Shown: piece by piece, positions 29,818 through 36,643 of the stretch
Layout: the number at the start of each line of letters is the position of its first letter
Numbering within the stretch: the stretch's first letter is position 1
Origin: Candidatus Magasanikiibacteriota bacterium
GTDB lineage: Bacteria; Patescibacteriota; Patescibacteriia; Magasanikbacterales; GWA2-37-8
NCBI GenBank assembly: GCA_943359595.1
Contig: CALRIA010000005.1
Location: 1-36,643, forward strand
Direction: 5' to 3'
DNA: 36,643 nucleotides
Notes under the pieces: model-generated
Databases searched by the model: none
What the model saw: the letters and a program-made list of their open reading frames with translations, nothing else
What the model was told of the DNA's origin: nothing
Made by a program: the position numbers and the translations under genes

Positions 29818-32490
29818 ATGTCAAAAGAATTTGGTAATTTATCACAAGCAATAGAAACGCAAAGAGAAACTGGTGTAATGACTGACCAATGGTTATTGCC
29901 TAAATTTTTTCAATTAACAAAAGGAACTGAAGTTCATTTAGTAGCTACCGACAGCTTTATCGGTAAATCAAAAGACCAATACAATGCCGCCTGGTTATCA
30001 CGTGAATTAATTCAAAATTTTGTTGACCACAACCCAGACGATCAAGGAACTTTAAATGGGGTTGAAATTAGCACTGAAGATTTACCAGCGTCAAAAGACA
30101 TGCCTAAGGGCGGAAAAAGAATTATTATTAAAGGAAATTGGAAATTTGAAAATCCTACTGGTGTTATTAGCCCTCATTCTGAAAAACCCGCTGATACAGA
30201 AACGGCGGGTGGAAATGGTATTGGACTAAAACAATCTGCTTTAAGAATGTTAAGAGATTTTGGAGCAAAAAAATTTGAGATTGAAGGTGAAGGTTGGAAA
30301 GTAGATTATGGGATGATTAAAAAAGATGAAGTCAATCAAACTATTCAAGACAATCTACCAGAAATGGAATCTGCCCGAGTCCGCCATGATTGGTTGGTAG
30401 CAGATCTATCAAAAACTAAAAACAGTGGGACCAATTCTTATGTGATTGAAACAGACAACCAAGAATTAATAGCGTCTTTATCAGAACTTCCAAATCTAGG
30501 CGTCTCTGAAAAAAATAAATATCTGCAAGATTTAGATTTAAATGTAAAGACTGGTGATAAAAAATCCATTGCTTTAAAATGGCTACAACCAGAAGAAAAA
30601 GGACGTCTCTTTTTAAATGGACAGGTGATGAATTATGAAAAAAACGGCACTAGTTCAGACGATTATTGGCGTGGGCCAGAAGGTCTATCTATTTCTTTAA
30701 AAGGAGTGAAATACAAGATGAGCATCGACCGACCGCCGGTAGATAAATTCGATTTTGGCAGTTATTTGGAAAATTTTGTAAAAAAACTTTCCACTCAACA
30801 GCTTACTGAACAACTCCAAAAATCCTACCATTTGTGGCGCGGGACTCTCATGCCTTCATATGCCAGAAAAGGATTTATGGTGGCAGTAGATAGTATGGTG
30901 GAAGCTTTACAAAAAAGAAAAGACTACACATCAAGCCAATTTAAAGAATTATTTCCTGAAAAATTATTAGCGAATGATACTGGTTTAGAAAAAAAAGATA
31001 TTCAAAAATTAGAAAAAGATGGTTATGTCGTATGTGATGAAATATTTGGGAAAATTGGCATGGAAAAAGCCAGCCAAATTTTAAAACCAGACGAGTCGTT
31101 AGTGAGAGAGAAACGTCCGGATAATCCATCTGGACAAATCGAAAAATTGGCTGAGGAAATGGGTTTACAGGTTTATTTCCAAGAATACGGGCACATTAGC
31201 ACTTCTGATTTTATAAATAAAATCGATGAATTTGTAAAAAAATATAGCGCCAAAATAGAAATAACCAAAGAAGGAATCAAAATTATCATCCCAGAAGGGG
31301 TTCACACTGAAACATTATACGCACAGATCCCCTACCCTAAAAAAAATCTGGAGCAAAAATTAATTTTTGAATTACGCAGCTTAATTAAACACGGACTACA
31401 AAATGAATTATTCGATGAGCATTCCCATACCACAAACGCCGATGTGGTAACTACTTATAAATCAGACATATCTTTTGCCTGTGGAGATCGTGAACAAACT
31501 CTAATAATTCGCAATACTCGTATTAGACCAAAAAAATATACTAAAGAAAAATTATTACTAGAGGCAACCTTGTTATTTGGCAAAAAACTAACGGCTGAAC
31601 AAATTGAATCTTTTTTAAAAAATATTAACCAATCAACTAAGATAACCCCTGCAAAAACAGATTCAATCAAGGCACGGTTGGATTTGGCATCTCATACCAA
31701 CATCCCTTCAGCCTATCAAAAACCAAACTGGCTCAAGCGTACCTTGGTAGTTTTGGGCATTGGAGCGATTGGCGCTATTGGGACTTATGAAGCATCACAA
31801 CCAACAGGAGTGGCAGCCATAAAAAAATCCTCAGATGATGACCAAACTTTAAAAAAAATAGAGCCTGTTGGAACCACAATACAACAAACAAATATCGACC
31901 AAATAAAAAAACAAAAAGAGGCTAATGAAAAATTTAGTAGCTTTATAAATCAACACCCAAATGCTCTAATTGGTGGATCTGATTTTGGCAAAACCGAAAT
32001 TACATCAGTTAGAAAACACACTGCTACTGTCGAATCTGCTTCAACAGTTAGAGATACTGAACAAAAATCTGATCAACACGAAGAAACAGATCAAATAGAG
32101 GATTTTGAACCACTAACAGAAATTACTGTCAAACAAACCGAGCAACTTAAAGTGTTAACCGCCTATTTAGAATTAACCACAGATGCAAAACTATCAGGAA
32201 AAAAATTCTTTATTTTTAAAGGAAAAGGGGCATTAGGAGTAAACCACGGAAAACAATTCATCGGTTTACACGAAGCCATGTTTGAAACCAATTTTTTTGA
32301 AGCTTTATCAACTTTGATTCACGAAGCTGCGCATTGTGACCCCGAGGCAAACGGTCACGACAATCAATTTCGTCACACTATGCAAGACATGTTCAGTGCC
32401 GCTTTAGAAAAAGAACACTTTGATGTCGATCCTAATTCTAAAGAATCCACTTTTAGAAAACGCTGGGAACAATTAAGATTAAATAAATAA
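29818..32490 (+). CDS. GHKL ATPase domain / transmembrane / HExxH peptidase-like protein
   Basis: An unusual 890-residue fusion. The N-terminal part reads as a GHKL (Hsp90/MutL/histidine kinase type) ATPase: WLSRELIQNFVDHNP (N box, residues ~59-73) and AGGNGIGLKQSALRMLRDFGA (G box, ~130-150). A long unassigned middle runs to about residue 640, then a single hydrophobic segment (TLVVLGIGAIGAIGTYEA, ~642-659), a polar linker, and a C-terminal peptidase-like domain with TLIHEAAHCD (HEAAH at 835-839) and GHDNQFRH (~846-853). Start ATG 29818 was taken over an in-frame 29761 that lies inside dut. It sits between dut and thyA with gaps of 3-4 bases, so it is in the operon. No family name is known to me. 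Confidence 0.85.
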   Translation: MSKEFGNLSQAIETQRETGVMTDQWLLPKFFQLTKGTEVHLVATDSFIGKSKDQYNAAWLSRELIQNFVDHNPDDQGTLNGVEISTEDLPASKDMPKGGKRIIIKGNWKFENPTGVISPHSEKPADTETAGGNGIGLKQSALRMLRDFGAKKFEIEGEGWKVDYGMIKKDEVNQTIQDNLPEMESARVRHDWLVADLSKTKNSGTNSYVIETDNQELIASLSELPNLGVSEKNKYLQDLDLNVKTGDKKSIALKWLQPEEKGRLFLNGQVMNYEKNGTSSDDYWRGPEGLSISLKGVKYKMSIDRPPVDKFDFGSYLENFVKKLSTQQLTEQLQKSYHLWRGTLMPSYARKGFMVAVDSMVEALQKRKDYTSSQFKELFPEKLLANDTGLEKKDIQKLEKDGYVVCDEIFGKIGMEKASQILKPDESLVREKRPDNPSGQIEKLAEEMGLQVYFQEYGHISTSDFINKIDEFVKKYSAKIEITKEGIKIIIPEGVHTETLYAQIPYPKKNLEQKLIFELRSLIKHGLQNELFDEHSHTTNADVVTTYKSDISFACGDREQTLIIRNTRIRPKKYTKEKLLLEATLLFGKKLTAEQIESFLKNINQSTKITPAKTDSIKARLDLASHTNIPSAYQKPNWLKRTLVVLGIGAIGAIGTYEASQPTGVAAIKKSSDDDQTLKKIEPVGTTIQQTNIDQIKKQKEANEKFSSFINQHPNALIGGSDFGKTEITSVRKHTATVESASTVRDTEQKSDQHEETDQIEDFEPLTEITVKQTEQLKVLTAYLELTTDAKLSGKKFFIFKGKGALGVNHGKQFIGLHEAMFETNFFEALSTLIHEAAHCDPEANGHDNQFRHTMQDMFSAALEKEHFDVDPNSKESTFRKRWEQLRLNK

Positions 32491-32493
32491 GAT

Positions 32494-33366
32494 ATGCAAG
32501 CCTACTTAGATATTGTAAAAAAAGTATTAGAACAAGGAGAAAGAAAAAGCAATCGTACTGGTGTTGATACTATCGCAACTGCGGGAGCAATCTTTGAACA
32601 TGATATGAGCAAAGGATTTCCTCTATTGACCACCAAAAAAATGCCATACAAGGTCATCGCTTCTGAATTAGAATTTTTTATCAAAGGCATCACCGATAAA
32701 AAATGGTTACAAGATCACAATAATCATATTTGGGACGAATGGGCCTATCCAAAAAAAGCACCCTATGGGCATGATGAAATATCCAAAAATCGTATGAAAG
32801 AAGAGCGCGATTTAGGACCAATCTACGGTTTTCAATGGCGCCATTTCAATGCGCCTTATTACAATTTTGAAGCCAACTATACCAACCAAGGTGTTGACCA
32901 GCTCAAACGTGTAATTGAAAAATTAAAAACTGACCCAAATGACCGTCGCATGATCGTAATGGCTTGGAACCCACTCGCTTTGCAAGATATGGCGCTACCT
33001 CCCTGCCACTATGCTTTCCAAATAACGGTGATTAATGGCAGGCTAAATTTACTATGGAACCAACGCTCTGTTGATACTATGCTTGGTTTGCCATTTAACA
33101 TCGCCAGCTACGCCACTTTATTACATCTATTAGCCAAAGAAGTCGGTTTGCAAGAAGGAAAATTAGTAGGTTTTTTGGCTGATGTTCATATCTATATAAA
33201 CCATATAGACGGCGCTAAAGAGCAGCTCACCCGCGATCCAAATCTCTATCCATTGCCAAAAATAGTTACAGAAAATTTTACTTCCATTTTTGATTGGCAA
33301 TGTGTTGATACTAAAATAGAAGGCTATCAAAATTATCCAAAGATTGAATTGGCTATCGCCATATAA
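32494..33366 (+). CDS. thyA: Thymidylate synthase
   Basis: Makes dTMP from dUMP using methylenetetrahydrofolate, giving dihydrofolate. The 290 residues carry RKSNRTGVDTIATAGAIFEH near the start, the Arg-rich phosphate-binding DPNDRRMIVMAWNP, the active-site Cys in MALPPCHYAFQI, WNQRSVDTMLGLPFNIASYA and the C-terminal FADVHIYINH-like stretch (here FLADVHIYINH). It lies 3 bases after the GHKL-peptidase gene and 3 bases before folA, so the oxidised folate is regenerated by its neighbour. Confidence 0.99.
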   Translation: MQAYLDIVKKVLEQGERKSNRTGVDTIATAGAIFEHDMSKGFPLLTTKKMPYKVIASELEFFIKGITDKKWLQDHNNHIWDEWAYPKKAPYGHDEISKNRMKEERDLGPIYGFQWRHFNAPYYNFEANYTNQGVDQLKRVIEKLKTDPNDRRMIVMAWNPLALQDMALPPCHYAFQITVINGRLNLLWNQRSVDTMLGLPFNIASYATLLHLLAKEVGLQEGKLVGFLADVHIYINHIDGAKEQLTRDPNLYPLPKIVTENFTSIFDWQCVDTKIEGYQNYPKIELAIAI

Positions 33367-33369
33367 AAT

Positions 33370-33843
33370 ATGTCTTTTTCTCTCATTGCCGCCGTGGCTG
33401 AAAACAACTGTATTGGAAAAAATAATAAAATTCCTTGGAACATCCCGGAAGATTTTCAATACTTTAAAAAAATGACTTTAGGAAAAACTTGCCTAATGGG
33501 GCAGGCTACTTTTGAGTCTATTATTGGATATTTAGGCAAACCATTGCCAGGACGCCAAACTGTCGTGCTCACATTGGACAAAAACTACCAAGTGCCAGAA
33601 GGCGTGCGTATTTTTAACTCTCTTGATGGAGCTTTTAAACAGCTAAAAGCTGAAGATGTTTTTATCTGTGGTGGTGCTAGTATTTATCGACAAACCATTA
33701 ACCGAGTCGATACTTTATATATTACACAGATTTATCAATCCCCAGATGGCGATACTTTTTTCCCCGAAATTGATAAAAATGTCTGGAAAGAAACCACTCG
33801 TGAGGACCACGATAATTTTTCATTTGTGACTTATAAAAAATAA
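33370..33843 (+). CDS. folA: Dihydrofolate reductase
   Basis: Reduces dihydrofolate made by ThyA back to tetrahydrofolate with NADPH. The 157 residues show MSFSLIAAVAENNCIGKNNK, IPWNIPEDFQYFKKMTLGK (Trp/Asp region of the folate site), LPGRQTVVLT, the NADPH-binding VFICGGASIYRQTI and the ending FFPEIDKNVWKET. Length is normal. It stands between thyA and tmk with gaps of 3-4 bases. Confidence 0.98.
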   Translation: MSFSLIAAVAENNCIGKNNKIPWNIPEDFQYFKKMTLGKTCLMGQATFESIIGYLGKPLPGRQTVVLTLDKNYQVPEGVRIFNSLDGAFKQLKAEDVFICGGASIYRQTINRVDTLYITQIYQSPDGDTFFPEIDKNVWKETTREDHDNFSFVTYKK

Positions 33844-33847
33844 AAAT

Positions 33848-34552
33848 ATGTTCATCATGATCGATGGTATTGATGGCAGTGGAAAGAGCACGGTAGTCTC
33901 ATCTTGGAAACATTATTTGTCTGATCAAGGCAATAAGATTTTTGATTTAAAAAATTATTTAAAAGAAAACGATCATTATCCGACAATACACGAGCTCAAT
34001 AACTATGATTTTATTTTTTCAGCTGAACCAACATTTACTGGTGTCGGCAAAGTAATTCGTGAAGAATTAATAAACCAAGAAAATCACTATTCGGCTGAAG
34101 CGATAACACAGGCATACTCATTGGACCGACTGATTCTTTACACTAAAATTATTATACCTCTGTTGCAGGCTGGCAAGCATATTATCCAGGACAGAGGGGT
34201 CAGCACTTCTTTGGCTTATCAGACTACTCAAAATTCTCATCTCACGTTAAAAGCCATTTCTGAATTAGAAGGAAATAAATTAGCGTTAAAAAATAATCCG
34301 GATCATTTAATACTATTGAAAGTAACTCCGAAAACCGCTATGCAGAGATTGTCTGGACGCCTAGAAAAACAAGATGACGTGATTTTTGAAAAAATGGATT
34401 TTTTGAAAAAAATATCTAATCAGTATGAATCAGAAGACTACAAAAATATTTTTAAAAAACTAGGCACACAAATACATTATTTGTCTGGTGAAGAAAAAAT
34501 TGATATAATGAATGAACAAGCTGTGAATTTATTAAAAAATATCTTAAAATAG
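33848..34552 (+). CDS. tmk: Thymidylate kinase
   Basis: Phosphorylates dTMP to dTDP. The 234 residues have the P loop in FIMIDGIDGSGKSTVV (residues ~2-17), the substrate-site region with FSAEPTFTGVGKVIREEL, DRLILYTKIIIPLLQAGKHI and QDRGVSTSLAYQ (DR(Y/G)xxSxxAYQ motif). It is some 20 residues longer than most Tmk, with an unusual insertion near LKENDHYPTIHELNNYDFI. It closes the dTMP pathway part of the operon and begins 4 bases after folA. Confidence 0.96.
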   Translation: MFIMIDGIDGSGKSTVVSSWKHYLSDQGNKIFDLKNYLKENDHYPTIHELNNYDFIFSAEPTFTGVGKVIREELINQENHYSAEAITQAYSLDRLILYTKIIIPLLQAGKHIIQDRGVSTSLAYQTTQNSHLTLKAISELEGNKLALKNNPDHLILLKVTPKTAMQRLSGRLEKQDDVIFEKMDFLKKISNQYESEDYKNIFKKLGTQIHYLSGEEKIDIMNEQAVNLLKNILK

Positions 34553-34553
34553 T

Positions 34554-35309
34554 ATGCTACTTTCAATATCAGAACTTATTCAACAAAGTTGGAATAATTA
34601 TTTAAAAACTTTACGACGCTTTGCGCCTTTTTTAGATGTATTATTAGCAAGTTTTATCATTCGTTATTTTTTAGGATTTGTCGGATTATATCTCAACGCT
34701 TATACCAAACTATCCAATCTTTCTGTAGACCTAAGCATTACATTGGTTATTATTGCTCTATCTTTTTTGGGCATCTGGACAAGTCTTGCTATTATCAAAT
34801 TAACTCAATTAGTCCAAAAAAATTCAACATTACCAAATTTTAAAGAAAGTTACATCAAAACTGTTCACTGTATTATTCCAACTTTTTTATTATCTTTATT
34901 GGTGGCTTTAATTATTATAACTGGTAGTATTTTATTTTTAATTCCAGGTATCATTTTTGCAATTTGGTATTATTATGTGAATTATATTATAATCTTTGAA
35001 GAACAAACTGGTTTAAATAATTTAAAAATTAGCAAACAATTGGTGGTTGGCCGCTGGTTTAGTATGGCTATTAGAATTATCATACCAAAAATTGTTTTTC
35101 TTATTGGCGTGATTATTTTAAGTATTTTAATACCAGAAATAATTATCAAAATATTTAATCCTTCGAGTGTTAAAATTACTCTTATTCTAGAACTAGTACG
35201 CGGTATTATTACAATTTTAACTTTACCCTTATTTATCTGGAGTGACACAATACTATATTTTAATGCCAAGGAAAATCCGATAGTTAACACCCAATCAGCT
35301 ACTAAATAA
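34554..35309 (+). CDS. Polytopic membrane protein, unassigned
   Basis: The 251-residue product has about six hydrophobic segments (e.g. FLDVLLASFIIRYFLGFVGL, ITLVIIALSFLGIWTSLAII, IIPTFLLSLLVALIIITGSI, LFLIPGIIFAIWYYYVNYII and two more towards the C-terminus). The pattern 'FLIPGIIFAIWYYYVNYIIIFE' is like that of glycerophosphoryl diester phosphodiesterase-type membrane domains (GPDPase_memb / YciC-like), in which a 'PGI...' helix recurs, but I would not name it. It is 1 base after tmk and 2 bases before gatB. No function is proposed. Confidence 0.75.
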   Translation: MLLSISELIQQSWNNYLKTLRRFAPFLDVLLASFIIRYFLGFVGLYLNAYTKLSNLSVDLSITLVIIALSFLGIWTSLAIIKLTQLVQKNSTLPNFKESYIKTVHCIIPTFLLSLLVALIIITGSILFLIPGIIFAIWYYYVNYIIIFEEQTGLNNLKISKQLVVGRWFSMAIRIIIPKIVFLIGVIILSILIPEIIIKIFNPSSVKITLILELVRGIITILTLPLFIWSDTILYFNAKENPIVNTQSATK

Positions 35310-35311
35310 TT

Positions 35312-36643
35312 ATGCCAAAATATATACCCATCATTGGACTAGAGATCCACGTCGAACTAAAAACTAACAGCAAAATGTTTTGTGCTTGCTCCAACAATCC
35401 GGATCGCGATGCCCCAAACAACAATATTTGTGAAATCTGTCTCGCTCACCCCGGCACTCTTCCAGTACCAAACAAAATTGCTATAGAGTGGGCTACTAAA
35501 ATTGCCAAGGCTTTGGGTTGTAAAATAAATGAATATTCCAAATTTGATCGCAAACATTATTTTTATCCTGATCTGCCAAAAGCCTATCAAATTTCTCAAT
35601 ACGACTTACCTATTGGCGAACACGGAGTCGTTGAATTAGAATTTTTACCGGGGAAAAATCATCGTGAAATGACCAAAATTGGTATTACTCGTGTTCACCT
35701 AGAAGAAGACACCGCCAAACTTACTCATGGTAACGATGGCAACACACTAGTAGATTTCAATCGTGCTGGCGTGCCATTAGTAGAGATAGTTTCTGAACCA
35801 GATATCCAAAGCAGTGCCGAAGCAAAAGCTTATTGCCAAGAATTACAAACCATTTTACGCTATCTAGATGTTAGTGACGCCGACATGGAAAAAGGCCATA
35901 TGCGTTGTGAAGCAAATATCTCAATTCAAGAGGAAGGAAAATTTGAAATTAACAATGGTGTAGTAAAACCAATTGGAAATTATTTACTCAACCATAAAAT
36001 TGAAGTAAAAAATATCAATTCTTTTAAAGCCATGGAAAAAGCAATTGAATTTGAAATAAAACGCCAAACCACTTTACTTGAAAAAAATGAGACTTGGGGA
36101 CCGGAAACTCGAGGACTTGACGATAATAAAGATGAAACTATTTTACAACGAGTCAAAGAATCTGCCGCTGACTATCGCTATTTCCCAGAACCAGATATCC
36201 CTCCTTTTCATCCTCTACAGATCTCTGGTGAGCTAAATTTGCCAGAATTACCAGCTACTCGCCGTCATCGTTTTCATCATGAGTACGGATTTTCTTATGC
36301 CGATGCTCATATTTTAACAACTGATAAATATTGGGCTGAATTTGCCGAAAATGTTTTTAGTGAGTTACAGAATTGGTTAAAAGATTTAGATAGTAAAACA
36401 GAAGGTGCCACTTCAAACCAGCTAGCCAGGCTCACTGGTGGTTGGCTCACCTCAAAGTTAGCTGGAGCCATAGCTGAAAGAAAAATTGATATCAGAATTT
36501 TAAAAATTAAACCAGAAAATTTTGCTGAATTAATCGCTTTAATTTTTACCAATCGTTTAAATTCTACCAATGCCCAAAAAGTTTTAAATGAAATGCTTGA
36601 TTCAGGTGTTGATATGGATCCGACTCATATTATGGAAGAAAAA
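35312..36643 (+). CDS. gatB: Aspartyl/glutamyl-tRNA amidotransferase subunit B, 3' end cut by window
   Basis: Binds misacylated Glu-tRNA(Gln) or Asp-tRNA(Asn) and, with GatA and GatC, makes the correct amide. All 444 visible codons are open and no stop is reached. The kinase-like cradle carries PIIGLEIHVELKTNSKMFC, CLAHPGTLPVPN, YFYPDLPKAYQISQYD, NRAGVPLVEIVSEPD and the CEANISI strand, then the helical tail domain starts around residue 300. Conserved zinc-site Cys residues (FCACSNN, CEICL) are kept. GatB use suggests the indirect route to Gln- and/or Asn-tRNA. It is the last gene of the run and starts 2 bases after the membrane protein. Confidence 0.97.
   Translation, partial: MPKYIPIIGLEIHVELKTNSKMFCACSNNPDRDAPNNNICEICLAHPGTLPVPNKIAIEWATKIAKALGCKINEYSKFDRKHYFYPDLPKAYQISQYDLPIGEHGVVELEFLPGKNHREMTKIGITRVHLEEDTAKLTHGNDGNTLVDFNRAGVPLVEIVSEPDIQSSAEAKAYCQELQTILRYLDVSDADMEKGHMRCEANISIQEEGKFEINNGVVKPIGNYLLNHKIEVKNINSFKAMEKAIEFEIKRQTTLLEKNETWGPETRGLDDNKDETILQRVKESAADYRYFPEPDIPPFHPLQISGELNLPELPATRRHRFHHEYGFSYADAHILTTDKYWAEFAENVFSELQNWLKDLDSKTEGATSNQLARLTGGWLTSKLAGAIAERKIDIRILKIKPENFAELIALIFTNRLNSTNAQKVLNEMLDSGVDMDPTHIMEEK

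Noticed and set aside
1-36643. CRISPR arrays, insertion sequences, integrases and rRNA genes
   Set aside because: No direct-repeat/spacer arrays, transposase or integrase motifs, or rRNA stretches were seen on either strand.

Overview
The window looks like a chromosome segment of a small-genome, AT-rich bacterium, most likely from the Candidate Phyla Radiation (Patescibacteria). The reasons are: no gene for uL30 between rpsE and rplO (8 bases only) and none for uL29 between rplP and rpsQ (12 bases only), lineage-type tails and extensions on several ribosomal proteins, starts that almost never carry a Shine-Dalgarno (SD) sequence, several promoters that give leaderless or nearly leaderless mRNAs, and many proteins with no recognisable family. 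The phylum-level placement is an inference; I could not run a phylogeny.

Region 1 (1-10800, minus strand): S10/spc-type ribosomal operon in the order tuf, rpsJ, rplC, rplD, rplW, rplB, rpsS, rplV, rpsC, rplP, rpsQ, rplN, rplX, rplE, rpsN, rpsH, rplF, rplR, rpsE, rplO (cut by the window). tuf has its own strong promoter, a hairpin separates tuf from rpsJ, and a consensus promoter directly after rpsJ drives rplC onward through a leader of about 285 nt containing three hairpins.

Region 2 (10800-15470, minus strand): a chain of short, mostly independent transcription units in which nearly every gene has its own promoter placed 12-28 bases behind the previous unit's terminator. Several are clearly richer in GC than the rest and use strong GGAG/GGAGG SD sites: a HExxH metalloprotease-like protein with a small downstream gene, a 72-residue orphan and a 147-residue orphan. 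Two of these units end in the same three-part RNA structure (11292-11394 and 11753-11854), with an invariant 11-nt apical loop, identical linker lengths, compensatory base changes and G-U pairs that point to the minus strand as the RNA. Two methyltransferase-like genes and a Phd-like small protein are also here.

Region 3 (15470-25070): a tRNA-Val(CAC) / membrane protein / tRNA-Arg(GCG) operon on minus; then on plus a LytR-CpsA-Psr (LCP) protein, der, pth, dprA; an unrecognised protein on minus; then topA, a membrane protein, and rplA with a leader hairpin that could be an L1 autoregulatory site.

Region 4 (25084-28260): three coupled genes, a pyruvate kinase-like TIM-barrel protein without the C-terminal domain and two paralogous proteins ending in a PEP-utiliser phosphohistidine domain. 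I propose a split dikinase/PEP synthase-like system.

Region 5 (28347-36643): a compact pyrimidine deoxynucleotide operon (dCMP deaminase, an NMP kinase-like protein, dut, thyA, folA, tmk) that together makes and activates dTMP, interrupted by an 890-residue protein joining a GHKL ATPase domain to a transmembrane segment and a HExxH metallopeptidase-like C-terminus, then a polytopic membrane protein and gatB (cut by the window).
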